Source: JASLBX01 sp036374175
GTDB lineage: Bacteria > Actinomycetota > Actinomycetes > Jiangellales > Jiangellaceae
NCBI GenBank assembly: GCA_036374175.1
Contig: DASUUH010000043.1
Span: 1 to 48,848 of the forward strand
DNA: 48,848 nucleotides
Reading direction: 5' to 3'
Shown here: positions 16,926 to 26,289 of the stretch, one piece after another
Position numbering within the stretch: position 1 is the first letter of the stretch
How the letters are laid out: the number at the start of each line of letters is the position of its first letter
Notes under the pieces: model-generated
Database searches by the model: none
Told to the model about the DNA's origin: nothing
Seen by the model: only the letters and a program-made list of their open reading frames with translations
Translations under genes and position numbers: made by a program

Positions 16926-18134
16926 TTACGACTTGCGGCGCCTGGCTTTCAGCGCCGCACGAGCGCCGGGCTCCTCTTTCGCAAAGCACACCAGCAATCC
17001 GATGGCCGCGATGGTCGGCACCAGCGCTGACCCACCGTAGGACACCAGCGGCAGCGGCACGCCGACCACAGGGAGGACGCCGAGCACGCTGCTTAGGTTT
17101 ACCAGGGCCTGCCCGACCAGCCAGGCGGTGATGCCGGCCGCCGCGAGCCGGACGAACGGGTCGCGCGCCCGCCACGCGATGCGGATGCCAGCGTAACCCA
17201 GCATGCCGAACAGCCCGATCACGACGAAGGTGCCCGGCAGGCCGAGTTCTTCACCGATGATCGCGAAGATGAAGTCGGTGTGGGCCTCGGGCAGCCTGCC
17301 CAGCTTCTCGCTGCTCGCGCCGAGCCCGCGGCCCCACCAGCCGCCTTCGGCGAACGCATAGATCGCATGGATGGATTGGTACCCGGTCCGATCGGGGTCC
17401 TGCCACGGATCGAGAAAAACGCTCACCCGGTTGAGCCGGTGCTGCGCGTTGGTGATGAAGTACGTCGCGACGACGCCGACACCCCCCAGCGAGAGTCCGA
17501 ACAACCAGGTCGGCACTCCGAGCACCCACAGCATGGCGAGCATGATGCCCATCAGGATCAGCGAGGTGCCCAGGTCGTTCTGGCCCACCGTGAGCGCCAC
17601 GACGATCGCTGAGACCGGTACGAACGGCAACGCGATGTGTTTCCACTGCCGCAGCAGCGGGCCTTTGCGGGCGAACGTGTTGGCCCCCCAGAGGATCAGG
17701 CCGAGTTTGGCCAACTCCGATGGCTGGATCCGAAACAGTTCGCTGCCGAGGTCGAGCCAGGCGCGGGTGCCGTTCACCGTGACGCCGAGGCCGGGAACAT
17801 AGGTGGCGACGAGCAGTCCGATCGCAATCACGAGCAGGGGCAGGGCCAGCCGGCGCACCGTGCTCAGCTTGCTGCGGGCGGCCAACCAGCCGATGACCAC
17901 CCCCACAACGCACAGCACCACCTGCCGGACGAAGATGCGGTACGGGTCGCCGTAGGCGTTCTGTGAGGTGAACGTCGACGCCGAGAACACCATCACCAGG
18001 CCGAGCAGCAGCAACAAGCCGCCGGAGCCGAGCACGAGGTGGTATGACGCGAGCGGCCGGCGCAGGCTCCGCGAGACTGCGGCGAAGATCCCAGTGGCGG
18101 GCGGCGCGGCCTCGCGGTCAGTCTGGTTCGCCAT
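16926..18134 (-). CDS. ftsW: FtsW SEDS-family peptidoglycan polymerase
   Basis: 402 residues with about ten membrane segments. Signatures: NGTRAWLDLGSELFRIQPSELAKLGLIL, the catalytic-Asp region GQNDLGTSLI, and the C-terminal VGVPLPLVSYGGSAL. FtsW polymerises lipid II at the septum with FtsI. ATG at 18134 overlaps murD by 17 nt; upstream in-frame codons lie inside murD. There is no strong ribosome site, so coupling to murD is likely. The C terminus is short and basic (ALKARRRKS). Confidence 0.95.
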   Translation of the reverse strand: MANQTDREAAPPATGIFAAVSRSLRRPLASYHLVLGSGGLLLLLGLVMVFSASTFTSQNAYGDPYRIFVRQVVLCVVGVVIGWLAARSKLSTVRRLALPLLVIAIGLLVATYVPGLGVTVNGTRAWLDLGSELFRIQPSELAKLGLILWGANTFARKGPLLRQWKHIALPFVPVSAIVVALTVGQNDLGTSLILMGIMLAMLWVLGVPTWLFGLSLGGVGVVATYFITNAQHRLNRVSVFLDPWQDPDRTGYQSIHAIYAFAEGGWWGRGLGASSEKLGRLPEAHTDFIFAIIGEELGLPGTFVVIGLFGMLGYAGIRIAWRARDPFVRLAAAGITAWLVGQALVNLSSVLGVLPVVGVPLPLVSYGGSALVPTIAAIGLLVCFAKEEPGARAALKARRRKS

Positions 18135-19635
18135 GGCGCCGCCTGAGCGCCGCAGCGAAGGCGTCTCCGCGGGCGGCGTAGTTGGCGAACATGTCCATGG
18201 ACGCACACGCCGGTGCGAGCAACACGGTATCGCCCGGTTGCGCCAGTTTGGCGGCTACGCCCACGGCATGATCCATGGCCTCATTGTCGGTGGCGGACAC
18301 CTCTACGACGGGGATCTGCGGGGCGTGTCGCGCGAGGGCGTTGCCGATCGCCTCCCGGTCCGCGCCGATGAGCACAGCCGCCCGGAGCCGATCTGACGTC
18401 GCCCTGACCAGGTCGTCGAACTCGGCACCCTTGGCCAGCCCGCCGGCGATCCAGACCACCGAGCCGAATGCCTTCAAAGACGCTTCGGCAGCGTGCGCAT
18501 TGGTCGCCTTCGAGTCGTCCACGTACGTCACGCCGCCGTAGACGCCTACCGTCGTCATCCGGTGCGGCTCGGGCTCGAACGCGCGCAGGCCGTCCCGTAC
18601 GGCGATGGCCGGGACGCCGAAGGAGCGCGCGAGCGCCGCCGCGGCGAGTGCGTTCGCCACGTTGTGCGGCCCACCGGGCCGGACGTCGGTGACGGCAGCC
18701 AGCTCGGCAGCGGAGGTCTGCCGTTCCGAGAATTCGGGGTCCCCGCGAAAACGCGGAGCCTGCGGAGCGTTTTCGTGGGGTGAAAAGGCCCGGTCCACGA
18801 GAACGCCATCGACGACGCCCACCATGCCGACCGACGGCACTCCGCTGGTAAAGCCGATGGCGCGGGCGCCTTCGGTGACATCGGCCGCACGTACGAGGCG
18901 TTCTGTCTGCGGGTCGGCCACGTTATAGACACAGGCCGCCTCGACACCGGTGTAGATCCGGCCCTTGTCCGCCGCGTAGGCGGCCAACGAACCGTGCCAG
19001 TCCAGGTGATCGGGTGCGACGTTCAGCACCGCAGCGGACCGCGCCGCCATCGAATACGTCCAGTGCAACTGGAAGCTGGACAACTCCAGCGCCATAACGT
19101 CGTACGGCTCGGGATCCAGCACTGCGCTTACCACCGGCGCGCCCACGTTGCCGGCGGTGGCGACCCGGAGGCCGGCCGCTCGCAGCATCGCCCCGAGCAT
19201 CCGAACCGCAGTGGTCTTGCCATTGGTGCCGGTCAGCGCAAGCCAGGGGGCCGGCCGTTCGGGATCGCGCAGCCGCCAGGCCAGTTCGACCTCGCCCCAG
19301 ACCGGTATCCCCGCTTGTGCGGCCGCCATGAGCAGGGGTGCCGACGGACGCCAGCCCGGCGAGGTCACGACCAGGTGCGGCCGGCCCGGTACGGCATTGG
19401 TGACACCCGCACCCAGCCGGACGTCGGCTCCGAGGATCTCAAGGATCTGCGCCCGCTCGCGTTCAAGATCGTCATCCCGCTCGTCCACCACTGTCACGCG
19501 GGCGCCGACCTGGATGAGGGCGTCCGCAGCGGCGAAGCCGGACATCCCGATACCGGCCACCACGACGTCCAGAGCGGACCAGTCGCCGGTGCGGTCCAAC
19601 CCGGCAACGGAGTTGGTCTCCCGGCGCGAGTTCAT
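18118..19635 (-). CDS. murD: UDP-MurNAc-L-Ala--D-Glu ligase MurD with in-frame hairpin insertion
   Basis: 505 residues, slightly long for MurD. Rossmann N-terminal domain (VVVAGIGMSGFAAADAL), ATP loop LTGTNGKTTAV, NVAPDHLDWHG and the C-terminal YVDDSKATNAHA region are all present. It adds D-Glu to UDP-MurNAc-Ala. Residues about 285-308 (SPHENAPQAPRFRGDPEFSE-type sequence) lie between two conserved stretches and are encoded by a near-perfect DNA hairpin at 18741-18780; they look like an in-frame insertion. ATG at 19635 overlaps the mraY stop as ATGA. Confidence 0.94.
   Translation of the reverse strand: MNSRRETNSVAGLDRTGDWSALDVVVAGIGMSGFAAADALIQVGARVTVVDERDDDLERERAQILEILGADVRLGAGVTNAVPGRPHLVVTSPGWRPSAPLLMAAAQAGIPVWGEVELAWRLRDPERPAPWLALTGTNGKTTAVRMLGAMLRAAGLRVATAGNVGAPVVSAVLDPEPYDVMALELSSFQLHWTYSMAARSAAVLNVAPDHLDWHGSLAAYAADKGRIYTGVEAACVYNVADPQTERLVRAADVTEGARAIGFTSGVPSVGMVGVVDGVLVDRAFSPHENAPQAPRFRGDPEFSERQTSAAELAAVTDVRPGGPHNVANALAAAALARSFGVPAIAVRDGLRAFEPEPHRMTTVGVYGGVTYVDDSKATNAHAAEASLKAFGSVVWIAGGLAKGAEFDDLVRATSDRLRAAVLIGADREAIGNALARHAPQIPVVEVSATDNEAMDHAVGVAAKLAQPGDTVLLAPACASMDMFANYAARGDAFAAALRRRHGEPD
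18741..18780. repeat. Hairpin (14-bp arms) inserted inside murD
   Basis: Arms CCCCGCGAAAACGC (18741-18754) and GCGTTTTCGTGGGG (18767-18780) pair with one mismatch around a 12-nt loop. It lies wholly within coding sequence and keeps the frame. It resembles mobile palindromic elements that insert in genes, but I see only one copy in this window. Confidence 0.6.
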
Positions 19636-20693
19636 GTTCCGACGACCCACTCGGCGTAGAAGATTCCCAGCCCCAGGGCGACGCAGATGCCCGCGATGAT
19701 CCAGAACCTGATCACGATCGTCACCTCGGCCCAGCCCTTGAGCTCGAAGTGGTGCTGAAGCGGCGCCATGCGGAACAGCCGCTTACCACCGGTCGCCTTG
19801 AACCAGCCCACCTGCAGTACAACCGACAACGTGATGATCGCGAACAACCCGCCGAGGATCACCAGGAGCAGTTCAGTGCGCGTGGTGATGGCGAGCCCGG
19901 CCAGCGCCCCGCCGAGCGCCAGCGACCCGGTGTCGCCCATGAAGATCTTCGCCGGTGAGGCGTTCCACCAGAGGAAGCCGAAACAGGCGCCGACGAGAGC
20001 TGCTGCCACCACCGCCAGATCGAGCGGATCGCGCACCTCGTAACACGTCGGTCCGGGCGACACTGAGCAGCTCTGGTTGAACTGCCAGATGCCGATCAGG
20101 GTGTATGCGCCGAACACCATCACCGAGGCGCCGGTCGCCAGCCCGTCGAGACCGTCGGTGAGGTTCACCGCGTTGGAGGCACCGGAGATGATGATCAGCG
20201 CCCAGACGACGAACAGCACCGCCGGCAACACAATCGGTGTGTCGCGAAGGAACGACACCGCCTGCGACGCGGGTGAGTAACCCTGGCCGTTCTCGAACCG
20301 GATCGCCAGGATCGCGAACCCAAGCGCCACCAGCGTCTGACCGGCCATCTTTGCCCGGCTGCGCAGCCCCAGACTGCGCTGACGGGAGATCTTGATGTAG
20401 TCGTCCAGGAAGCCGACCGCACCGAGCCCGACCATCAGCCCCATGACCAGCAGGCCGGAGATCGACGGCAGCGCCGGCCGGACGAGGTGGGCAGCGGTAT
20501 AACCGGCCACCGCCGCCATGATGATCACCGTTCCGCCCATCGTGGGCGTCCCGCGTTTGGTGTGGTGGCTGGTCGGGCCGTCGTCCCTGATCAGCTGGCC
20601 GTAGCCGCGCTTGACCAGGACGCGAATGGCGGCCGGCGTGCCGAATATCGACACCAGCAGACCGACCACGGCCGCCGTCAGGACCGCGATCAC
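19632..20693 (-). CDS. mraY: Phospho-MurNAc-pentapeptide transferase MraY
   Basis: 353 residues with about ten membrane segments. Conserved loops: SHHTKRGTPTMGG, LDDYIKI, SNAVNLTDGLDGLA, FMGDTGSLALGG and the HHFELKGW end. It transfers phospho-MurNAc-pentapeptide to undecaprenyl phosphate to give lipid I. GTG at 20693 overlaps the murF stop as GTGA; a longer in-frame extension lies inside murF. Confidence 0.97.
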   Translation of the reverse strand: MIAVLTAAVVGLLVSIFGTPAAIRVLVKRGYGQLIRDDGPTSHHTKRGTPTMGGTVIIMAAVAGYTAAHLVRPALPSISGLLVMGLMVGLGAVGFLDDYIKISRQRSLGLRSRAKMAGQTLVALGFAILAIRFENGQGYSPASQAVSFLRDTPIVLPAVLFVVWALIIISGASNAVNLTDGLDGLATGASVMVFGAYTLIGIWQFNQSCSVSPGPTCYEVRDPLDLAVVAAALVGACFGFLWWNASPAKIFMGDTGSLALGGALAGLAITTRTELLLVILGGLFAIITLSVVLQVGWFKATGGKRLFRMAPLQHHFELKGWAEVTIVIRFWIIAGICVALGLGIFYAEWVVGT

Positions 20694-22075
20694 TGGCCGC
20701 TCACCTCCGCGTTCACCAATGCCTCCGCGAGTTGTTCCAACCCAGCCGCCCTGGACGCCTTCACCAAGATCACATCGCCGGGCCGCACCTGCCCGGCGAG
20801 CAGGTCCAGTGCGGCGTCGACGTCGGGCACCCAGGCCGCGTCGCCGGCCCAGGACTCCTGCGCCGCGCCGTGCCGAACGGGCTCGGCACCGGAGCCGACC
20901 ACCACCAGCCGGCTGACGTCGAGCCGGGCGGCGAACCGCCCGAGCGCGTCGTGTTCGGCCTCCGACACGTCGCCGAGCTCCTTCATCTCCCCCAGCACGG
21001 CCCAGGTCCGCCGGCCCGCCCCGATGGCGGCGAGCGCCTTGAGCGCGGCGCGCATCGACTCGGGATTGGCGTTGTACGCGTCGTTGATGATGGTGACGCT
21101 GTCGGTACGCTCGACCACTTCCATCCGCCACCGCGACCGTGCCGTTGCCGCGGACAAGGACGCCGCGATGTCCGCTACGCCCATTCCCAACGTCTCGGCC
21201 ACCGCGGCGACCGCGAGAGCGTTCGAGACATGGTGCTCGCCCACCAGGTTGAGGGTGACGTGCTGCTGGCCCGACGGTGTGACCAAGCGGAACGCCGCCC
21301 GCCCATGGCTGTCAAGCGCGATCTGGTCGGCGCGCACGTCCGAGTGCACCGATTCGCCGAACATCACGACTCGGGCGACGGTTCGTTCGGCCATCTGCCG
21401 CACCAGCGGATCGTCGCCATTGAGGACCGCCGTACCGATCTGCGGCAGCGCTTCGACCAGCTCGCCCTTTGATCGCGCGATCGCCTCGCGGCCACCGAAC
21501 TCCCCGACATGCGCGGAACCGACGTTGAGCACAACACCGACGGCCGGCGGCGCGATCCGGCACAGGTACGCGATGTGGCCGAGCCCTCGAGCGCCCATCT
21601 CGAGCACCAGGGTTCGGGTGGTCTCGTCGGCCGACAGGACGGTCAACGGCAGCCCGATCTCGGTGTTGTACGAGCCGGGTGGCGCGACCACCGGGCCGAG
21701 CCGGGCGAGCACCTGGGCGAGCAGGTCCTTGGTGCTGGTCTTGCCCGACGAGCCGGTCACTCCGACCACGGTGGGGTTCAGCCGGGCCAATACCGCCTGG
21801 GCGAGGCGACCGAGCGCCGCCACCGAGTCGCTGACCACGACGGCAGGAACACCGACCGGCCGCTGGGCCAATACTGCGACCGCTCCGGCGGCCACGGCCG
21901 ACGCTGCGAATTCGTGCCCGTCGACGTGCTCACCCGGTACGGCGACGAACAGGCTGCCGGCCGTCGCCTCGCGGGAGTCGGCGACCACCGGACCGGTGAC
22001 GGTCGCGGCGGGATCGGCGGCGTCGACCCGACCGCCGGTCGCCTCGGCGATCTCGGCCAGGGTGGTGGGAATCAC
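20690..22075 (-). CDS. murF: UDP-MurNAc-tripeptide--D-Ala-D-Ala ligase MurF
   Basis: 461 residues. N-terminal domain (DSREATAGSLFVAVPGEHVDGH), ATP loop GVTGSSGKTSTK, NVGSAHVGEFGG, and the C-terminal DAYNANPESM are all present. It adds D-Ala-D-Ala to the tripeptide, completing the cytoplasmic precursor. GTG at 22075 overlaps the murE stop as GTGA. The family order mraY-murF-murE is standard. Confidence 0.96.
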   Translation of the reverse strand: MIPTTLAEIAEATGGRVDAADPAATVTGPVVADSREATAGSLFVAVPGEHVDGHEFAASAVAAGAVAVLAQRPVGVPAVVVSDSVAALGRLAQAVLARLNPTVVGVTGSSGKTSTKDLLAQVLARLGPVVAPPGSYNTEIGLPLTVLSADETTRTLVLEMGARGLGHIAYLCRIAPPAVGVVLNVGSAHVGEFGGREAIARSKGELVEALPQIGTAVLNGDDPLVRQMAERTVARVVMFGESVHSDVRADQIALDSHGRAAFRLVTPSGQQHVTLNLVGEHHVSNALAVAAVAETLGMGVADIAASLSAATARSRWRMEVVERTDSVTIINDAYNANPESMRAALKALAAIGAGRRTWAVLGEMKELGDVSEAEHDALGRFAARLDVSRLVVVGSGAEPVRHGAAQESWAGDAAWVPDVDAALDLLAGQVRPGDVILVKASRAAGLEQLAEALVNAEVSGQ

Positions 22076-23661
22076 TGTGTGGCCACCTCGGGATCCCGCC
22101 GGTCGTTCCACCGCTCGAGCGCCTCCCGCAGCATGCGCCGGTCGTCGAACGGGTGGACCACTCCGGCTACCTCCTGTCCCTGCTCGTGTCCTTTGCCCAG
22201 GACGGCGACGGTGTCGCCGGTGCCTTCGGCCGCGTCGACCGCGGCCATGATCGCCTCACGCCGGCTGGCGACCTCCCGCACCTCGACCGGCCGTTCGGTC
22301 TGCGCAATGCCGGACAAGACCGCGGCCCGGATCGCGGCCGGGTCCTCCGAGCGCGGGTTGTCGTCGGTGACGATAACCACATCCGCGTGGCGGGCGGCGG
22401 CGGCTCCCATGAGCGGGCGCTTGTGCGGATCACGGTCCCCTCCGGCCCCGAGGACGGCGATGAGCCGGAACCTGGTGGACGGGCGGAGCGCGCGCAGAAT
22501 ATTCTCGATCGCCTCGGGGGTATGGGCGTAGTCGACGACGGCCAACGGCTCGAACGCCCCCGTCGACTCGACGATCTCCATTCGTCCGGGGACACCGGGA
22601 CAGCCGGCCACCCCTCGTACCGCATCGCGACTGCTCACCCCGGCTTCGACCAGCATGACCGTCGCGAGCACGGCGTTGGCGACATTGAACTCGCCCGGGA
22701 TGGGCGCCACCGTGCCGATCCCGCCACGGCCGCGGTGCTCCAGGTCGACCGTCGTTGTGCGCCCGGAATTGGAGACCTGCCGCTTGACCACCACCCAGTC
22801 GGCGCTGCCGGCGGCGTCCCGCGTCGCGACCGTCACAATCGGGATCTGTGCTTTGCCGGCTAGGCGGCGGCCGTACTCATCGTCGACGCAAACGACGGCG
22901 CGGCGGGCCCGCTCGGGGGTGAAGAGAGCTGCCTTCGCGGCGAAGTAGTCCGCCATGTCGCGGTGAAAGTCCAGGTGATCCTGCGAGAGATTGGTGAAAC
23001 CCGCCACATCGAAAACGATGCCGTCCACCCGGCCCATGACGAGCGCGTGGCTCGACACTTCCATCACACACGCGGTGACACCTCGTTCGCGCATAACGGC
23101 CAGCAGCGCGTGCACGTCGGGCGCCTCTGGTGTGGTGCGCACGCTCGCGACCCGTTCGGTGTCGATGCGCGTCTCTACGGTTCCGACCAGGCCGGTGCGG
23201 TGGCCGGCGGCCCGCAGACCGGACTCGATCAGGTACGCCGTGGTGGTCTTCCCGTTGGTTCCGGTGACGCCGAGCATGAGCAGGTCGTCTGCGGGGCGCC
23301 CGTAGATCGACGCCGCCAGCTCGCCAAGGCGTGATCTCGGGTCGTCCACCGCGAGCACCGGCAACTCGGTGCTGAGCCGGTCGGCGCCGCCGTGATCGGT
23401 GAGGATCGCAGCCGCCCCGGCCGCTTCGGCTTGCGCGACGAACTCCACCCCGTGGGTCAGCGCACCCGGCAGGGCTGCGAACAGGTCGCCGGGCTGTACC
23501 TTGCGCGAATCATGGGTGACGCCGGTCACCGCCGAGTCAACAACCGGACCGGGGACGCCAAGGGACTGAGCGAGCTCGGTGAGGAGTCGCGGCGTCACCT
23601 GCCGGGGCCGCAGCGGAGGGCGGGAAGGCACGCCGGAGAGGGTACTGGACTGCCCACCCAC
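22072..23661 (-). CDS. murE: UDP-MurNAc-L-Ala-D-Glu--diaminopimelate ligase MurE
   Basis: 529 residues. Domains in order: DSRKVQPGDLFAALPG near residue 51, ATP loop GVTGTNGKTTT (131-141), SSHAL, FTNLSQDHLDFH, then the C-terminal DDNPRSEDP. DNPR is the motif that recognises diaminopimelate rather than lysine, so the wall contains DAP (meso or LL not distinguishable). GTG at 23661 has AGGGAGGGGAG 7 nt upstream. The gap to ftsI is 70 nt, one of the few breaks in the cluster. Confidence 0.96.
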   Translation of the reverse strand: MGGQSSTLSGVPSRPPLRPRQVTPRLLTELAQSLGVPGPVVDSAVTGVTHDSRKVQPGDLFAALPGALTHGVEFVAQAEAAGAAAILTDHGGADRLSTELPVLAVDDPRSRLGELAASIYGRPADDLLMLGVTGTNGKTTTAYLIESGLRAAGHRTGLVGTVETRIDTERVASVRTTPEAPDVHALLAVMRERGVTACVMEVSSHALVMGRVDGIVFDVAGFTNLSQDHLDFHRDMADYFAAKAALFTPERARRAVVCVDDEYGRRLAGKAQIPIVTVATRDAAGSADWVVVKRQVSNSGRTTTVDLEHRGRGGIGTVAPIPGEFNVANAVLATVMLVEAGVSSRDAVRGVAGCPGVPGRMEIVESTGAFEPLAVVDYAHTPEAIENILRALRPSTRFRLIAVLGAGGDRDPHKRPLMGAAAARHADVVIVTDDNPRSEDPAAIRAAVLSGIAQTERPVEVREVASRREAIMAAVDAAEGTGDTVAVLGKGHEQGQEVAGVVHPFDDRRMLREALERWNDRRDPEVATQ

Positions 23662-23731
23662 GAGAGCACTCCCCTCCCTCTGCCATGATCACGTCGGGTT
23701 GGCGGGTCAAGACCCGCCGGGGCGGACGTGA

Positions 23732-25909
23732 TCAGCCGTCGCCGGCGAAGATCGAGACGTCGGGCGGCTCGGTTCCCGACGGGACGACGCCCGCGCGGTG
23801 CAGCGCGAACTCGAGGATGCTGGCGAAGACCGGACCGGCCACGCCGCCGCCTGACCGGCCCTGCTTGGGGTCGAAGACAGTCACTGCGACGGCGTACTTC
23901 GGCTCGTCGGCCGGCGCGAATCCGACGAATGACACGTCGACCTTGCCGCTGTAACAGCCGCAGGACGGGTCGATGGCCTGCGCGGTGCCGGTCTTGCCGG
24001 CAACCCGGAAGCCGTCCACCGACACCGAATTTCCAGTGCCATCCGGCCCCATGACGCCCTCGAGCATGGTCGTGACGGCGGCCGCCGTCTCCTCACTGAT
24101 CACTCGCTCGGGTTCGCCCGCCGCAACCTGGTGCATCTCACCGTCGCCGTCAATCATGGCGTCGATCAGCCGGGGTGGCATGCGCACACCGCCGTTCGCG
24201 ATCGCGGCGTACGCGGCGGCCAGCTGGACGGTGTTGACCGATATTCCCTGCCCGAACGACGCGAAGTCGCGATTCAGATCCGCCCACTCCGCCGGCAACT
24301 GCCCGCTGGTCTCAGCCGGCAGGCCGAGGTTCGGCTTGCCGCCGAGCCCGAGCGCTTTCAGGTACTGCCCGAACTTCTCCGGGCTCACCCGCTCCGAAGC
24401 CAGGATCGTTCCGACATTGCTCGATTTGGCGACGATGCCGGCCAGCGTCATGTCCTCCTGCGGGTGGTTGTAGTAGTCGTTGATCGTCAGATCCGCCCGG
24501 GTGATGTTGTCCGGGACCGAGAACACCGTGGCCGGGTCGGCCATCCCTTCCTCGATGACGGCCGAGACGCTCAGCGCCTTCAGCACCGAGCCCGGTTCGT
24601 AAGCGACCTCCACCGCCGGGTTTCCGCCGGCGGAGGCCGAACTCGGGTCAGCCGGGTCGACCAGCGGCGCCGAGGCCATTGCGACGATCTCGCCAGTGGT
24701 GACATCAATGACGACGGCGTTGCCGCCACGCGCCTTCGCCGCCTCGACCCGCTCCGACAGCACCTGTTCGGCATGCCATTGCACGTCGCGGTCGATGGTG
24801 AGGGCGAGCCCCTCGCCGGGTACGGCCTCTTCGTGGCTACCGCTGGTGAGCGGGATCCGCGCTCCGCCCCGGGCAACCTGGAACGCCATCTCGCCGTCCT
24901 CACCGGCAAGGTGCTCGTCGCGGGAAAGCTCGAGCCCGGCCAGGCCCGTGCCCTCTGCGCCGACGAAGCCGATGATGTTGCCGGCGACGGACCCCGCGGG
25001 ATAGGTCCGCTCCACTGTCGGCTCGCTGTAGACACCGGTGAGCTTGAGCTTGGCAACGGCCCGCCACGTTTCCGGCGTGACCTTGCGGGCCAACACGCGG
25101 TAGCGCTTGTCGCCGGTCAACTTGTCCTGGAGGTCGCGGGCGTCGTCGTTCAAGATGTCCTCGAGTTGCAGCGCGTACGCGGCCACATTGCCCTCGTCGG
25201 CGATCAGCTGCTGATCAACCACGATGTCGTACGCTTCTACTGACTGCGCCAGCGGTTCACCGTTTCGGTCCAGGATCGCGCCGCGCAGCGCGGGTACCGG
25301 CACGACCTGCATCCGGCTGTTGCGAGCCTCGGCGGCGTAGCTCGACGCGTCGAGCCCTTGCAGCTGGATCAACCGCCCCGACAGCAGAGACAACACGACG
25401 AGCACCATAATCAGCGAGGCGTGCAGGCGCTTTCGGGGATCGGCAAGCCGCACGGTCCGCGGCGTTCGCCGGGTTCGGGCCGGCCGGGACGGCCAGGACG
25501 GCCGGTCCAGCCGCGACGGCCGGGCACGGCTCGCCGGTGCACCTTCGGGTTTGCGACCGCGTGTGCCGCTGGCCGCCTTGGTCGTCGGGGCCGGTCGGGC
25601 ACCGGCAGCCTTCGCCGCACGTGCACGGGCTGCCGGCGGGCGCGGCCCGCCGGCCCGAGTGGTCGTCCGAACCGTCCCGGCCGCTTTGGCCTTCGACGTG
25701 CCGGTCGCACGACTTCGACCGTCGCCGCCGCGGGCCGGCCGCGGCTTGGCCGGCTTTGACCGTACGGGCGTGCCGCGTTTACCGGTTCGAGGCGTCGGCG
25801 CTCGCTCATGGGACCGCGCGCGCTCCGGAGCACTCCTACCGGTTGCGGACTGCCGCACGCCCGGGCGGGGCGACCGTCCGGTACCTGGGCCCCGCCGATC
25901 GGGGTCCAC
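23732..25909 (-). CDS. ftsI: Septal penicillin-binding protein FtsI (PBP2b/PBP3 type)
   Basis: 725 residues. The class B transpeptidase motifs are S441-V-L-K444, S496-S-N498 and K639-T-G641. One membrane segment (about 163-184) follows an unusually long basic tail (1-160) of Arg, Ala, Pro and Lys. Then comes the dimerisation region (GRLIQLQGLDASSYA, RGAILDRNGEPLA). No PASTA domains are seen. A CGC pair sits at DPSCGCYSGKVD after the KTG motif. FtsI cross-links septal peptidoglycan. GTG at 25909 shares one base with the stop of the upstream ftsL-like gene; a later start within the tail cannot be excluded. Confidence 0.94.
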   Translation of the reverse strand: MDPDRRGPGTGRSPRPGVRQSATGRSAPERARSHERAPTPRTGKRGTPVRSKPAKPRPARGGDGRSRATGTSKAKAAGTVRTTTRAGGPRPPAARARAAKAAGARPAPTTKAASGTRGRKPEGAPASRARPSRLDRPSWPSRPARTRRTPRTVRLADPRKRLHASLIMVLVVLSLLSGRLIQLQGLDASSYAAEARNSRMQVVPVPALRGAILDRNGEPLAQSVEAYDIVVDQQLIADEGNVAAYALQLEDILNDDARDLQDKLTGDKRYRVLARKVTPETWRAVAKLKLTGVYSEPTVERTYPAGSVAGNIIGFVGAEGTGLAGLELSRDEHLAGEDGEMAFQVARGGARIPLTSGSHEEAVPGEGLALTIDRDVQWHAEQVLSERVEAAKARGGNAVVIDVTTGEIVAMASAPLVDPADPSSASAGGNPAVEVAYEPGSVLKALSVSAVIEEGMADPATVFSVPDNITRADLTINDYYNHPQEDMTLAGIVAKSSNVGTILASERVSPEKFGQYLKALGLGGKPNLGLPAETSGQLPAEWADLNRDFASFGQGISVNTVQLAAAYAAIANGGVRMPPRLIDAMIDGDGEMHQVAAGEPERVISEETAAAVTTMLEGVMGPDGTGNSVSVDGFRVAGKTGTAQAIDPSCGCYSGKVDVSFVGFAPADEPKYAVAVTVFDPKQGRSGGGVAGPVFASILEFALHRAGVVPSGTEPPDVSIFAGDG

Positions 25910-26289
25910 TACCCGCTCCCCGCACCGGAGGTGCCCCCGAGCACCACGTACTGGCGCTCATCGGCAGGAACCATACCCAGCTCGTCGGCTCGCCGGGCCA
26001 GTTCGTCCGGAGACGCCAATTGGGCGACCTGCTGGGAAAGCTGGGCGTGCCGGTCCCGCAGTAGCCGGGTCTCCTGCTCCAGATCGCGCAGTTCGAACGA
26101 GCTCTGCTGCAGGCTGGTGTTGAGCAGTAGCAATCCGACCAGGCCGGCGCCCAGGACGAGCAAGACAAGCACCACGAACGGCGCGCGCGGTGCTGCGGCT
26201 CGTCCACCCAGCACGACTCGGAGGCCGGGCCGGACGGCACTGACCGGCGCGACCGCCGGGCGATCCCGGCGTGCGGCAGCGGAGCTCAT
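25909..26289 (-). CDS. ftsL: FtsL-like septum protein
   Basis: 126 residues. A basic N terminus, one membrane segment (about 38-58, APFVVLVLLVLGAGLVGLLL) and a short periplasmic coiled coil ending near LSQQVAQLASPDELARRADELGMV make a bitopic protein of the FtsL class. FtsL forms the FtsQ-FtsB-FtsL complex that activates FtsW/FtsI. Position between rsmH and ftsI supports this. ATG at 26289 shares a base with the rsmH stop (TGATG) and has GGGAGG 7 nt upstream; a GTG one codon earlier is also possible. Confidence 0.85.
   Translation of the reverse strand: MSSAAARRDRPAVAPVSAVRPGLRVVLGGRAAAPRAPFVVLVLLVLGAGLVGLLLLNTSLQQSSFELRDLEQETRLLRDRHAQLSQQVAQLASPDELARRADELGMVPADERQYVVLGGTSGAGSG

Noticed and set aside
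20487..22250. Plus-strand open frame opposite mraY and murF
   Set aside because: Ser/Ala/Thr-rich shadow sequence without domains.
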